A stretch of 64,000 nt of DNA from Trichoplusia ni. Lineage: Eukaryota > Arthropoda > Insecta > Lepidoptera > Noctuidae. The notes under the pieces are model-generated. The model saw only the letters and a list, made by a program, of their open reading frames with translations, did no database searches and had not been told where the DNA came from. Where the stretch lies: assembly GCF_003590095.1 (NCBI RefSeq), contig NC_039489.1, positions 682,001 to 746,000 on the forward strand, read 5' to 3'. The translations under genes and the position numbers were made by a program. This document shows positions 23,437 through 37,275 of the stretch, in pieces. The stretch's first letter is position 1; each line of letters opens with the position of its first letter.

Positions 23437-26400
23437 AGAGGGTGTTGCCAGTTTTGGCATTGCAATGTCCCCTGCGTGGATGTTTATGAGGGTGTAATTT
23501 TGGGTAATTTTAATGAAATTCTCTGCAATTATTTTTAGGTGAAAAGTTTGATATTTCTACAAGCGTTGATGGTGCCGTTAAATTATATGTAAGTGCCAGG
23601 AATAATTAGCTTTTTCACAGAGGTATAAATGCTAGGAGATAGAATGTGTTTAGCAATAAAGTAAATACCCTTTTACGTTATTAATATTTTTAATCATAGC
23701 TACTGCTGTAAACACCTTTTAAACAAAAAGTGACAATGCAACGTGAGGAATTAGATATAGTTTCTGCTTCACCTTTTTATTATTAATTCTTAGTACTTGT
23801 ATACTTATGTCTATGTTTTTATGTAATCAGGGTTCCATGCCGAAGGATAAAATGTATTCCCATTACTGAGGATCCGCTTCCGTCCGTCGGACACCACGCT
23901 GTGTCACATGAATTTTGATACAGGGTTAGATTTTGTACAGATTACCGATTATATATTTTGGTTGCGACTAAAAAGTAACAAAGTGGAATTAGGAATTTAG
24001 GCTAAGCAACAGTTGAAACGGCCAGAACTTTGCTTGTCACCACATTTTTGTTTAGTTTATTTGTACTACTGTAGAATCCTGAATGTCGCAAGTCCGACTC
24101 GCGCTATATCCGTTTAAGACTACAGAAAAGAAAAAAGAGATTTTTTAATAAAATAAGCAGTATCATACCATTGTACTACATTTTCAAAAGGAGTTTACAA
24201 GTGATAAATTAATATAAAAATACTAAATTAAAATACTAAAATAAATTACATGAAACCTTGCAAATTATTTTTTGGTCTGACAACATTTCTTGTTAAGTGA
24301 TCCACAATATTGAAGAGGCTAATTGATGTTGACGTATCACCGAACCGCTTCAGTAATGGCCGCTATTTTTATAACAAACTTAGCGAGGGATGTGGGGTTA
24401 AAATCTTTGTTGACGCATTTTATAATGAGATGCTTGGAAAATCTTTGAGAATTATTGAAGGCAGTTGTTTAGATAAAATTAAATTTAATCTGGTACAGTT
24501 AGGTTTTGTTTAATCTTTAAGTTCTGAGTGACGACATACATATCTATTTTAATCAAATTTGATACGAAAAGGATAGTTTTTTTTAGGATTTCTAAAGAGA
24601 AGCGCAAAACAGAATTCGGTACTTTCCCATTCCTAGTCTGCCTGTCACCTGGCATTATCTCATGAACTAATGTAATTAAACATGTCAAATGTTAGCGTTA
24701 TCATGCGGCAACACAAATCTTCTTTTAAAAGTTATGCCAAACTATATATCTATAAACTATATATTATTATGTCAAGAGGAGTTACCAATATGAATGTCCT
24801 TCTATATATTCTAAATACTACAAGCAGACATGCATACGAATTTACGTGTAGACAGGATCAGGTTATCTCTGGGAGAACGATTGAAAGGTATCAAAGCTAT
24901 TCATTCCTTTGACATCGACAAAACCGAGGAATCTAGTCACGGCCAATAAAAATATAGAACAAACCTGGTGCTTTTGTGGTATTTATGAAAACGTGGAATT
25001 TGGTTTAGATAAACCGGTCAAGTGTGACTCGTGCTCGTGACTTTGAAGTTACCGTATGATTATGAGGTGAGGGGTGATGATTAGAAAAAAGTAAATAAAA
25101 GAATTGGTCACTGATGTATATGACCGCAACAACCGATTTGTATTGTTATTCGCATAGCGGTCTAGAAATACAGTCATCATCAGTGAACATTTAAACTGTA
25201 GAGTCATCACGGCAAGCGGACAGGCAGAAAGACAACGGAGACTTGGCAATAGCCCACTTTTACCGTTTATGTACTGATTTTTAGCAATTTACAGTTTTTT
25301 TATTTTATTGAGTAATGCCCATTTTCGTCGATAGCATTCAATAAGTATTAAAACTATGGTCGTATATTCTAACATGTTTGATATATAAAATAATAGCAAA
25401 GAATAATAACTGCTAATGTACTTAACTTATATTATGAAAGGCATTTTTTTGTGCGTATCCTATGCCATATGTTGTAAGGGTTACGGCATTCTCGAGAGCC
25501 ATAACAGTTTTTCTAGTGACCCAAAGGAAATTGCATGCTAACCTGAGTTTGACATAAATTGCATATTTTCCTTTATGTAATTATGAATTGATGCCCACTT
25601 AAATACCAATACTTTAATCAAAATTAGGGTTCGTTTTCCGTAACACGGAGTAAAGCGGAGTGGACTGTTAAATGGCTATAGTTTTCGTAGCCTTTTTTAA
25701 CCCTGACGCAAAAAAGGGGTTTTAAATTTTTTACGTGTCTGCCTGTCTATGGCATTATAGCGCCCGAACGATTGAACGAATTCTGTTGAATTTGTTTCGT
25801 ATTAAAGTGAATTATATGCAAGTTTTCTTAAAAATTTTTCATGAACTTTGGTAGAGCCGATTTAAAGTTGTATGCGTGAAAGTGGGTAAGAATAACCGCA
25901 TGTCTGCAAATATACTTGAATGCGGATTCAAATGATAAAGCACTGAAATTGAATATTGTAGACTTAGTCGAGAGAGTTCTTAGCTTCGTTTGCAGTCGAA
26001 AGTTTTTTCATTTTATCTTGTACATTTGAAAAGAACGAAGATAACTAAAGTGATATTGGAAATCTTATACTCGTAATAACTGATTTTAACAGTGAGGAGT
26101 GGGTATTAATAGGTTAGTCCAATCGATTCGGCTTGAAAAGAGATCGATTTTATTTAGGAGAAAGCTTGATTATCAAACTATTTTTTCGTCCCCATATTGA
26201 ACACGAAATGCATTTTAATATCTGGCTTTTAAGCCCATATGTCTGACTAAACTGGCTGATCTGGGTATAAGGTATGGCGACCAGGTAACCCTTTTTTTTG
26301 TTAAGGTGGAGAATCCTCATGGACACCCGGAGTGGGTGTCTATGAGGATGCCCGATTCCTCGGGGGAGGAATCGGGCAGTATCAGACTCTTACTGACTAA

Positions 26401-27030
26401 ATTTGAATCGCCGTGCTACGCTACGTACGTTTGTGTCGGTGTATGGCAATTTGTGCAATCCTTCATACAGACCTGGAAACCCTGCGCGTGACATAAGCAG
26501 AATCGAGTTACCCGAGAAAAACGACACTAGCACCAATTAATTCAGTGGCTGTAATATGATAGGCAAACTAATTAAAACTAAAGAAAAACATTTTTTCTTG
26601 CTCCAAAGTCGCTTAAAAGACTAAACAAAACACACGATCAATCAACTTTTCCTCAGTAATCACGTTCAACATTTAATAAGACCTTGGATACCAGCTGTAG
26701 GCGGGGAGAGGTCCGGAAAACTGCAAAACACGTAAAATAAATACCCTGAAGATTGATTCCTTTAATCATCGCTTGTCGGCTCGCATATAAATAAACTATG
26801 CCAACAACATATTGTGTTTATACAACGGTTTTAGTCGGCAATATATTAAAAGAGCTATAACTATAGACGTTTAGTGAATGTTATTTTTGAAACAACAATT
26901 CTGTTGTGTTTCGACGCTGTCTTAGTTGTGTGGGATACGTATAATTGTATTGTGTTTTTAAAATTTACATTTTTAAATGATATTAAACTTTATAATATAC
27001 AAAATACACAATATCGTAGGTACATAATAT
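23437..27030. other. Gene-free stretch with repeat scraps
   Basis: 23829-24115 is a family P copy (GGGTTCCATGCCGAAGG at one end, AAGTCCGACTCGCGC at the other). 25627-25800 has another dispersed repeat (CCCTGACGCAAAAAAGGGG). 26301-26402 is repeat W with two hairpins (see findings). No gene supported. Confidence 0.45.
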
Positions 27031-27113
27031 CTGCGCAGCCGATTAGGATCTCGATCGCGTGCAATGGGGGAGGCCTATGTCTAGTCGTGGTCAATTATGG
27101 TGGTGATGATGGC
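27031..27113 (+). pseudogene. 3' relic of an RTE-type LINE
   Basis: The plus strand reads like the C-terminus of an RTE-clade polymerase as I remember it from insects: SRW..IGEAYV then a TAG where the second-site CAG is expected, then a WTIMG-like end, followed by a GGTGGTGATGATGG tail. Only about 80 bp remain. The opposite-orientation relic at 59362-59522 ends the same way. Confidence 0.55.
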
Positions 27114-28349
27114 GAATGAACATAATTTATAAAGCACCATAAAAGACATCTTCATCTTTGCCAAAATCGGCAAACGTACCCAGAAGGGTGTCTGTATTGC
27201 CACGTTGCATATACAGACCAGTTTTCTGATCACGGGTAGAGTCGACCAAACGCTTTGTGAGTTCTTTATAGAGAACTCGTGCTCCTGAGCCCCATGTCCC
27301 GAACGTTTTATACTATATTGTTTTGTATTCGACGATTGGATAATATAAACATGACAACGTAAAACGTTTTCGTTTTTCATATTTTCTTCTACAGTATCAT
27401 GGGAATAGCTTAGTATTTTCAGCGGAGATTGGAAAGTCAAAAATGATTAACATTATTTATACTGAAAAAGCATCATCTTTTACCTAAATTTGTCTGGAAA
27501 ATATAAAAACACAGGAGTACAATTTTATTTGAGCCTCTATACTTTTTTGTATTGAGTAATCCATTTTTGTTTTTTTCTTTACTTTCAGCATCTCGCGTAA
27601 AAAACATTATTTTAAAAGGCTTTTTGCTGTTGTTTGAAAACCGTACCATACTCGCTTTTAGTATTTTTTTCTTTTATTTTGCAATCCGAATTTAGGTATT
27701 TTGATTTATGTCAGTTCTTGCTCAACGACTTCATGTTATAATTCATGAAATAATGAAAATTTGAATTCCTTAGTTTTTCATATGCAATTATCTACATCTT
27801 TATAATATATCAATCTAAATTACCTACATCTTTAAAATATTAAGATTTTTGCGTATTTTGTGTTAAATATTGAAAAGCCGTTGATTATTTTGTAACCTAA
27901 GGCATTTGTATCGATTGTTCACTAGCGGAGCCCTGCGGTTTGACTCACGAAGAAAAATAGCTTATTATTATTCTATAGTGTCAGCTAATCTTGTACAACC
28001 GAAATAGATTCACTCGTCTGAAATTAAAACAGGAGCAAAGCGTACTCACTCAAAATGTTAGTATGGACGATTCATCTTTCAAAATAGAGTTCCATTGCCG
28101 TGCATATGAATGCAATTGGGAAGCTTTGATGTGAAATGCTTAAGTATATACAATACCAACAGGTGTTTTCATTACATTTTATAACTTAAACTCAACTCCC
28201 TGGTCACATTGCACGTTTTACATTATTTCAGCTGAAAACTTCTTGAGAAAATTAATTTATATAAATTGATTTTGCGTTTCTCCTTCCAACTGTAGCTTGA
28301 GCTGAACTATTACGCTAAAATTAGAATCTAGAAAAATAAGTCATATTTT
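27114..28349. other. Gene-free stretch
   Basis: Includes a 119-codon minus-strand open frame (27081-27440) with no recognisable domain, low-complexity flanks and no clear splice signals. It overlaps the RTE relic, so I treat it as chance. Confidence 0.4.
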
Positions 28350-28635
28350 TTTTAGGGTCCCGCACGAAAACCTTAAAAGCCCGGGTACTAAGCCAACTCT
28401 GTCTGTCTCTGCCACCAGGCTGTATCTCATGTACCGTGGTAACTAGGCTGTTGAAATTTTCACAGACGATGTATTTGTATTTTACAAAAAAACAGATACT
28501 TCAACAATATTTACTAAACGTCGAGATTAAGCAGCTTTCAGGTCATAAAGATGGGTGACCATTTTTAATTGAAAATTTATTTTACTATATCTTATTTGTA
28601 CAGAACCGTCCGTGTTGCGAACGAACTTGACCGGT
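28350..28635. repeat. Interspersed repeat P copy
   Basis: TTAGGGTCCCGCACG, CCACCAGGCTGTATCTCATG, GTTGAAATTTTCACAGACGATG and GAGATTAAGCAGC match family P copies at 33530, 39668 and 52068. Confidence 0.55.
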
Positions 28636-31265
28636 TGTAAACAAGTTCTGCTTTGCCGGTGGCTGGATTATATTTTCATTTCCTTTTTTTTCCATTCATT
28701 TCAAAATAACGAAATTGATTTTACTTTGTAAAACCGATTTGAAAATGAAGTAGTTGAATTGCTATTTCGAAATAACAAACTACTAAATCGCATTATTTCA
28801 AAAGACTTTCTTCGACTAGCAACATCTTCTATCATTAACACTGATTGAATCACTCATGTATGGCAGTGACAATTATGAGTCGCATCACTATTAATCAGAA
28901 ATTTTAAGTCCAGAAATTCGAACTGGACGAACGGAATTCGATGATTTTTTTTAACGTCAAATAGCTGTCGTTTGTCCTCATAAAATTTCATCAAGTTCGA
29001 CTTAGTAGTTTCGTATTTAAACTCTTTAAACTCATATGAATTGTAAACATTGTATGTAAATATTAAAAAATATCACGAAAGCATTCGGCCTTTGTCCAGC
29101 AGTGAGACACTGCCCACTGGGCTACATAACAAATATATCTTGAGAGTCGTTGTACAACCTACGTCAACATACTTACCACAAATGTAATTACCGTAAGGCC
29201 TGACAATTCTAAGGCTTTACTTTATTCATAGACGAGGTTCTGTCGCTGAAACATCATGAATATGGAGCTGTGAAGGCCTTGACCACATTAAGGAGACCCC
29301 ATAAAAATGCACATACATTTCAGTCATTGCATATTTCAGGGTCTTGCTTAGCTTTCGGTGGATAATTGTATGGCATCTTTAAGTGTTGCATACCTCAGTT
29401 TTTGAGTCTTGAGCCCGTTTTTAATGCTGATTGATTTCGCTAATGTTAATTATTGAATGAACCAAAATCCAACGGCGACTCCGCTAAAATGTATAATTCT
29501 CGTATATCAAAACTTATTCAGCCATTTGGATCTGGCAAAAAAGGACGTATACGTCCTTTGTCCAGTTAAGTTTCCATTTTTGAGAACTCGAAAATATTAA
29601 GGTATTTTTGGGTTTTCGGAAGTCAATAAAAAAACTGTTAGGGAACCCTTAGAAAACAAAAATGCTTTAAATCTCACAACAATAAATGAAATGTATGGAA
29701 ATGAAGGCTTATAACGTCACTTGTTAGTAAAAAATATTAGTTCGTGACGTCACACCACAGTTCAGCCCACTATGTCATATTCATTTTATTGCTTACGAGA
29801 TGAAAGTTAAAATAAATATCCAATTTTTTTTGGACATGTGACAGTTGAATTAGATTTTATTGTAAAATAAAATAAAATAAATTTATTAAAAACATAGTTC
29901 ACATTACTTAGTACATGTACAAATGACTCAGATGTAAAACCAGTAAAAATATCTTAATAGTTATAATCATAGGAGTTGAGTAATCTGTTAATCTATACCA
30001 AAACATAATAGTCGTATACTCTGTCGATAGCTACAATGCAAATTAAAATGAAAACTATGCCTATGAAAAAAAGAACTATATTACAAAAACATAACATTTG
30101 CCAAAAACCTTAATTGAAAAGCGGCTTTATATGTCAAATGAAAATTGTGCATAATGCGTTGCTTTATCTGAACATAACATCTGATTGAAGTTTGATTGAC
30201 TGCGTAAAAATTGAAACCCCTAGCTGCTCTCGAAAGGATGTCAAACTGTCAGCTGGAAAGCCAGTAGAGGCATTAAATTAGGAATTCCTGGATTGCTGAA
30301 CTGGTTTTGATGTTTGATAAACTGATATACGTTTGAATCGAAATATATATTTAGAAAATATATATATGCATTGTAATTATAAGTATAATGTATCATTATC
30401 TCATCTGAATTGGTAAAACTTCGTTTTGCCGTAATTCTCAACCGTCAAAATTCAAAAACGTTACGAGAAAAGTCTTTCAAATCTGTCCAGCCGTTTAGGA
30501 GGACTGCAGTGACATACACACGTACAGAATTTTATTTATAGAAATATGCTAAAATGGCCCGACGTTGCCGTACGCATTATTAACATTAAACAGTGTTAAA
30601 GTTTGTGTGTTTGTGACGGTTCACGGGGTTCAATACCTACTGAACCGTTTTTCGAAAAATCAATTGAATGTCACGTTATTTAAGAAAAATCATAGGCCAA
30701 AAAATATCCACCCAATGACATAGACACGGGTCATTAAGCATGAATTAATTTTATATATCGTCATTGTTATTTCGTACGTGCAATGCACACGATTTAATAT
30801 GGCGTTAAATACGAGTGTGTTTAATATCTGCATGTTTGCCTAATTAATATGGAAGCTTTGGGAGTAATTGAAACGTAATCATTGGGTTGATCTCTGCTGA
30901 TTTGGGTTGACGTTAACACAATTTTCAGCTGTATTTGTGTTATTTTTAAAATGTGAATGTTTTTATATTAATATATACGATATTCAAAATGGCAGCAGTT
31001 AAGCGACTGAAAATAAGAAATGAAAAATGAACTGACTATGTAAAACTATTAACAATACGCGTAACATAAAATATTTGTAATTATTTTTATCGATATATCT
31101 TTAAAAGACTAAACTGTTTTACACTTGTTTTCTTTGGAAAAAATGTCTTTTTGGATAAATGAATAGAAAACATGAGTAATTATAAAGACTGTTTTAAGAA
31201 AAGTCAGTTAATTTGAACAATTGTAAAAAGCGTAGACGGTATTGGATGATTGCCTTACTACAGAC
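28636..31265. other. Gene-free stretch
   Basis: 29845-29935 is a minus-orientation LINE-like 3' end: on the minus strand AATAAA then (TTTTA)n. 30500-30560 is a repeat scrap (CCAGCCGTTTAGGAGG). No gene. Confidence 0.4.
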
Positions 31266-31425
31266 TAGTTTAGCATTGATTGATAGCTCACTGTGAGTTG
31301 GTGATTACAGATTTCTATATTTAAAATCAAAATTTTCTCACGATGTTTTCCTTTACGGTATGATCCTTGCCTGGGTACCAAATCTACACCCTCAAACATT
31401 CAAAAAACCTCCACGACATAAAAAC
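31266..31425. repeat. Repeat Y copy
   Basis: GCTCACTGTGAGTTGGTGATTAC then CCTTTACGGTATGATCC and a tRNA-like stretch with ACCCTCAAACATTC follow the order of repeat Y at 42131-42440. Confidence 0.4.
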
Positions 31426-31926
31426 ACAAACTGTTCAAAACGAAATAATAAACGAAAGAGTATTTACTGTACATAGGACAAGCCGAACACATTTATCTAT
31501 ATCGATAAGTCAGAGAAAACCGCGATAATGGTTTTATTTTTGTCTTTGATTTACCGATAAGCGGTACAATAATAATGTGCTATCAGTCAGTTGCTATACC
31601 GTGACACTTCGATAACAACAGTCCACATATTTCCTTTAGCTTCAATCTCATTGCGCAAGTCTGATTGTGGAAAGATAGTGTTCTGTTGACCTGTTGTCTG
31701 TCAATCTTGATTCGATGGCTCATGCGTAGACGTAGTTTTTATCTTATTTTTAACTCTCGACTAATATGATGTATGTATATTGTTTTGTACTGTATTGAAA
31801 CAAAGTTTGGAGGTGCTCGTGGCTAAGTCGATCGATTGCAGGTTAAGGAAGGAACATGGCCGTGCTTTCTTCAGTAAAAAGTCTGGCATTCCCTTTTGTT
31901 CCAAAGGAGTAGCCATTAGATAATAA

Positions 31927-32005
31927 TTCGCGACCCCGTAGCAACGTCAGCTCATGATTAAGGACTCCAGTTGGTTTGAAAACTAGTTGGGCAATCCAAG
32001 TGTTG
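31927..32005. repeat. Family M MITE fragment
   Basis: GTCAGCTCATGATTAAGGACTCC and AACTAGTTGGGCAATCC match the core of family M. An SX head scrap (GCTCGTGGCTAAGTCGATCG) lies just before it at 31812-31845. Confidence 0.45.
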
Positions 32006-32253
32006 TTTAAGCATTTGCATGTTTCCTTGTATTGGTTGCAATATTGAAAGATGCGCATTTCACAGCGCGTCGTCTACGCTTGTGCAAACGTTCAAGACAA
32101 TGTTTCAGCAAGCAGCTCTTTGTTCTGTTACAAACAAATGATTGAATGTGTCATCACCATTACACATCAATCACAAGTGCTAGTAATCATAATCCTAATA
32201 ACATTGTAATCGCGAAACTTTGTATGTATGGATATTCATTCATTTTCATTTTC

Positions 32254-32600
32254 CTAACCTTTTCCTAACTGTTGGGTTCGGCTACCAGTCCAACCGGTTT
32301 CAGCTAAGAACCAGTGTTTTACAAGGAGCAACTGCCTATCTGACCTCCTTAACCCAGTTACCTGGGCATCACGATACCCCTTGGTTAGACTGGCTGTCAG
32401 ACTTTTTCAAGCTTCTGACTACCTGTAACGTCTGTCGAAGATGTAGGAATAACAGCCGGGACCCACAATTTAACGTGCCTTCCGAAACACGGAGGAACTC
32501 GTTATGACAACGATGGTCACCCATCTAGGGACCAACCGCGTCAAGCATAGCTTAACCTGTGATCGAATCACTTATGCGGTTATAGCTTAGCCACGAGCTC
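32254..32600 (-). mobile_element. SX SINE-like element, full copy
   Basis: Near-identical to 52278-52635 and to 47799-48157 (reverse). Read from GAGCTCGTGGCTAAGC (32600) it has a tRNA-like 5' region and a body ending CCTTTTCC as seen on plus. About 350 bp, non-coding; the frame at 32220-32507 is a shadow of the repeat. Confidence 0.7.
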
Positions 32601-32629
32601 GGATATATGAATGCAAAAGCACTGAATGG

Positions 32630-32752
32630 ATTTGGACGAAACTTGGTACACCGATAGTTTGCAACCAGGATTGACACATAGGATTGTATCCCGATTGAAT
32701 ATTCAGAGATCATTTTCGATTTGATCGGGCGGAGCCGCGGGTAACAGCCTGT
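32630..32752 (+). repeat. HelB-like Helitron fragment
   Basis: ACTTGGTACACCGATAGTTTGC, ACCAGGATTGACACATAGG and GGGCGGAGCCGCGGGTAACAG resemble a Helitron 3' half, but the final CTAG is missing (CCTG). Confidence 0.5.
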
Positions 32753-33529
32753 AATCACTAAAGTAAACAAAGTAACAGGCACGGCTAGTATACAATTAGT
32801 AAGGAATCATAGCACTGATATTTTATCCATCTTTCGTCGGTTTCCTGTAAATAACGCAATAACGAGATAGTAGTTTCGAGATCACTGACTTCTTCCAAGC
32901 CATTTAATTCAGAAATCATTAATATTAAATTACATAGAATAAAAATTAAATAAACGAAGAGTTCTCGGAAAGAAGAACGAAGGAAATGTATGTAATTGGT
33001 TCGACCAAGAAATATAATAATTGTCTTTAAGGATAATTGTTCCAGAGGGAACGTTAGTCGCTGATACTTGACGATTTTTGGAGTTTCGTATCGTATTAAA
33101 TCATAAAGACTGTCAACGCTTGCTATTAATTGAAAATGCTTTGTCAATATATCAACGACCGCGATTTTTTTATAAACCCGCTTTGATTAAAATTTCGATC
33201 ATAGATATTAGAGATAAACATTGTTATGTTAGATGTAAACGAAATTTGCCAAAAATTTATATATCTCACTCTATGATTTGTAAGGCTAAAAAAATATTCT
33301 TCTAAAGTATCCAAAACACAATTATTATTTCTTTTGACGCGGTGCAACGATATCACGAAATTATTTTCCGCCCACCCTGCTAAATGCATGCCGTAGCAAG
33401 GCAGGTACATGCTTGGTCGTGGAATAATATTTAGGAACACAATACGAGCCAATTGAGTTGAATTGAACACTTCGGGACCGGGCTACGTTCGTTGCAAGCT
33501 GAGAGCAGAGCCATGCAGGTTTTGTTGCT
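32753..33529. other. Gene-free stretch
   Basis: Overlapping frames on both strands (32785-33147 and 33144-33470 minus, 33078-33305 plus) reach 120 codons but show no motifs and are AT-driven. Confidence 0.4.
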
Positions 33530-33765
33530 TTTTAGGCTTTCGTACCCAAAGGGGAGAAACGGAACCCTATTACTGAGTTTCTGCTACGTGTCCGATCTTC
33601 CATCACCAGGTTGTATGTTTACACCGTGATAGGTAGTAAGTTTGAATGAAGTATTGTATGTATGTATACCATATTCTGTTGTTAGTGTCAGAAAAAATAA
33701 TAATAAAGATCGAGGTTAAGCAACGGTTTTATTTCTAGCTAAAAGCGATAAATGGAAACATCTTG
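33530..33765. repeat. Interspersed repeat P copy
   Basis: TTTCGTACCCAAAGGGG, GAAACGGAACCCTATTACTGAG, TCCATCACCAGGTTGTATG, then AAGATCGAGGTTAAGCAACG, as in other P copies. Confidence 0.6.
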
Positions 33766-35189
33766 AGGGAACCAGCATAGTCTCTGATATCCATAAAAAT
33801 GTATTTAACCAAGTTACAAGCCAATTTTCTTAAAGACGATACGAAAAGAATAATAGGAGTCATTACATTTTTCTCCTGCCTGTATACTTATACTTAGATA
33901 CATTACTTTGAACTCTAACGCTAAAGCTTTCTCTAAATACTCGCTCAAATGTTTTGATCTAAAAGCCAAAGCCACGTGCTTTCTCGAAACAGTGCTGTCT
34001 AGTACCTGGTAACGCGATGTCACTTTACTTAGACCCCCTATTTATTTGGTAGTTGTATTGTGAAATTCTACATTCATTTTCGTTTCAAAACATTCGTGTT
34101 TTTTTTCAACATCGACATTTATGTAAATAATCCCCTAATGAAAATGATGACCAAAAACAGAATTGTAAGCGACAGCTAAAAATAAATTGAATACAGGTGA
34201 ACCCAAATTGGGAAAATAGCACTCCGATGATAAAAGAAAAAACTTTTTTATCGGAAACTGACGAAATTTGAATAATTTTCCGGCGCAAACAATGGGGGTG
34301 ATCAAATATGTAATAAAGGGAAAATTAAATAGAATTCTGACGCTTTTTTTCCACATTTTCCCTGATACCTACCGGGAATTTGGGTAACGAAGTTTCGGGA
34401 ACCTAATTCCAAATTAATTTGAAGATAAAATTATCATTCTCATGTATTACTGTTACAATTACCTATTTAACGATTTATATGAATTCGTCTAAGCCTTTAA
34501 GGGCTCTTTTAATTTGGTGTAGGTTATTATAAAGTGGGCTCTAGATAAAAATTGCGTTCTAGATCTAAATTAGTTAGCTTAAGATAAGAGAAATAAATTA
34601 AGATTATTTTAAATACGTGGTCACAAACGAAATTTAATTATTGGGCTTTTGTAACGCGTACTTGCTAAGTTTCGATAAAAAATAGAGAGAAAACCCTGTA
34701 CACCTGAAAATGGTCTTTGGCTATATTATTAAACTACGTCTTGTAAGTTTTTTGTTTAAATCGACGCCAGATTGTATATCAACCATTTCATTTTTCATTT
34801 TTCCAAAGCGTCAATGTTGCATGTGATTTCAAACCACGCTATTGTATTTATATAGAAAATAATGTTTGAATTCAGGGTATATAAATGCAAATAAAAACCC
34901 TCATATCAAGTAGATACACATAGAATAGTGACCGCGGACCAGAAAACGAATTATGTAACGGCCTTCTATTCAGTGACGCGACGACTTGGTTCGCATTAAG
35001 CTGTATGCAAGTGGCTCAAAGCCAGCTGTTGTGAAAGCATGAAAGAGGCTTATGTCTAAAAGTCCAAGATTTTCGCCAGAAAAACGACAAGAAAGAGAAC
35101 TGAGCTCACAGTTTGGACTTAATACCATTGTTCTTCTACAATTATGTTACATTTAGTAGTCCTGGGTCCCGTTTTTTTTAAAACGTAAA
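33766..35189. other. Gene-free stretch
   Basis: AT-rich; nothing supported. Confidence 0.5.
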
Positions 35190-35374
35190 TGTATTTAATC
35201 CTTGTGTCGCGGGAGGTTTCAAAAACATTCAAGTCACATGCACAAAGACACCCAGACTCAGGACAAGAATTAATGGATCACACAAATACTTGTCCTACGA
35301 GGGGATCGAACCCGCGACACGTCGCGCACAGTGGGTTTGGTGTGGTGACCTCAACCACTCGGCTATCCGTTGCC
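35190..35374 (-). mobile_element. tRNA-derived SINE, family S3, copy a
   Basis: Minus strand: ACGGATAGCCGAGTGGTTGAGG (A-box region), B box GGTTCGATCCC, GACAAGTATTTGTGTG then CTGAGTCTGGGTGTC and CCTCCCGCGACACAAGG at the 3' side. Matches 50657-50856 and 17719-17911. Confidence 0.75.
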
Positions 35375-35570
35375 AATACGCTGAGCGCACCGTAATATAT
35401 GCAGTTTTATACCTTATTTTACCGTTCCACGCTACGATGCTAAAACTTTGTTTTAAATTACAAATTTAGTAGTTTCAATTTTGCATTCAATTTAACATCC
35501 AATACCTAATATGTTGGTGCCCAACTTTGCTTAAAAGTAAATTGAAAATTCGCTGTTGGAAAATGTTCAG

Positions 35571-35664
35571 TACGACGCCGCATCAGCTCATGATTAAGGA
35601 CTCCGGTTGTGTGTGAAACTGGTCGGGCTCTCCCGATAAATACGCGTGAGTAAACCGTTGCAAA
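35571..35664. repeat. Family M MITE fragment
   Basis: GCATCAGCTCATGATTAAGG, GACTCCGG and CCGATAAATACGCGTGAG then TAAACCGTTG match the core and right arm of family M. Confidence 0.55.
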
Positions 35665-37019
35665 GGTCTATTTTATTTCCGAGCTAACATCAGGAATGTA
35701 TCATATCCAGGAATTTTAGCATATTTGCAGCAATTTCATATGAAAATATGGAATGTCAGAACTCAGTAAACAGCTCCAGATTACGTTATCACTGGATTTA
35801 TTTAAAGTTATGAAATATCTAGTACATACTAACTTGAAACGAATAGTTCAAAAGCTTGCTTGCAAGGATTGACGAGGAATTTTCAGCCTTTAACCAAGCA
35901 ATAATGTATGGGTAGGCTAACATTGAGGTAACAAGGAATCCAACCACGAGGTTCAATTCAATGAAGCTAAATATTCTGTGCAAAAGGCGTTATTTTATAG
36001 AATGGAAGTTAAGTAAGATATTCATACGACATCAAAACTGCTTCGACTACGCGAGAAATTGTTATTCACAAAATCAAGGATGAGAACGTGCGTCTATATT
36101 GTGTTCTCGGTAAGGAGAATTTTTGATGTTCAGACTCCTGACCGAATCCATAGACTTGGTAATTTTGAACAGGATACTAGCGGTAATTTGTGCAGTAGCA
36201 CCACCTTAAACTAAACTCGATAGACAATCATGGTGATAATACTGATCGCCAATCGATGTTAGTTCTATATATTCAGTACCGAGTCGAAAACGGAATCAAT
36301 AAAAAATAACTGAACCTAATAATATATTACCTACTACGGTTTTAAAAGACAAATGCGTTCTTGGTATATTGCACTGTCACGCTTCCCCAAGCAAAATAAC
36401 GCATTGCAGTAGGCCCTTAAGAAGTCTGCTGATACACCTCAAATATATGGAAACAACATTTCTCTTTGGACAATTGTGAGAGTTAGGCTTTTCAATTCAA
36501 AATACAATTAAATAATTTCTTTCTGTTAGCGCTCGTAGAAAATAAATGAAACGTGATACGATTCCAGAGACTTACGTAAACAAAAATGAGTAACGCTCTG
36601 AGTAATTTACGTATTTCTAAACATTTTCTATAAATATTAAACATAAAAGCGATTATTGCCCTTGAATTCAGTGATCTTTAAATAGCCCAATTATTGAATA
36701 CAAGCCGACATATTACTTTGCGTTGATGGACGAACACGTCATGAGGAAATATTTTGTAAACAGTGATTGTCTTTCGTTATGTTCCGATGTTTGTACAGCT
36801 GAAGTAGTTCTGAAACTCAGCGTCGACAATGGAGAAGCATTTGATGTCAGAATCGATTAAAGAAGTTTAAAATAAAAGGGGGAACTGTTATGGGGACCCT
36901 TCTTGAGGATATTGAAAATCTCTCATTTTAGTTAACGAATATATTTAATTTTTTCATTCTTCAAAGTAAACTATCATCAAATTTCTGAACTTGCTTGACG
37001 TTGCTTAACTTCGATATTT
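35665..37019. other. Gene-free stretch
   Basis: AT-rich; nothing supported. Confidence 0.5.
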
Positions 37020-37275
37020 ATTTTTACACGTTTTTATACACTCACTTTTTCTTGAATATTTGTCGTTCCGGTTGGATTTTTGCTGTTGTTGCTGTTTGCT
37101 GTTTTGCTGTTGCATTTTTGGATTTTACTCAATTTGAAGCACTTCCCGATAACCTAGCAGGCTGAAATTTTCAGCGTAGCTTCTAAGCCGATGACATTGC
37201 AATTTACAACTATTAAAACGGTTGGACCGAGTTTGATAAAATTTTAAAACGTGGGTTTTTCGATTTTTAAGTCTA
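37020..37275 (-). repeat. Interspersed repeat Z, copy 2
   Basis: Reverse complement matches 7318-7500 over ~180 bp. Adds an irregular (GCTGTT)n stretch at 37081-37112. Family unknown. Confidence 0.55.

Noticed and set aside
27081..27440. 119-codon minus frame
   Set aside because: No recognisable domain or splice context, and it overlaps the RTE 3' relic.
32220..32507. 95-codon plus frame
   Set aside because: Translation of the SX repeat; the same peptide style would occur in every SX copy.
33078..33470. Overlapping 75- and 108-codon frames
   Set aside because: AT-rich chance frames on both strands without motifs.
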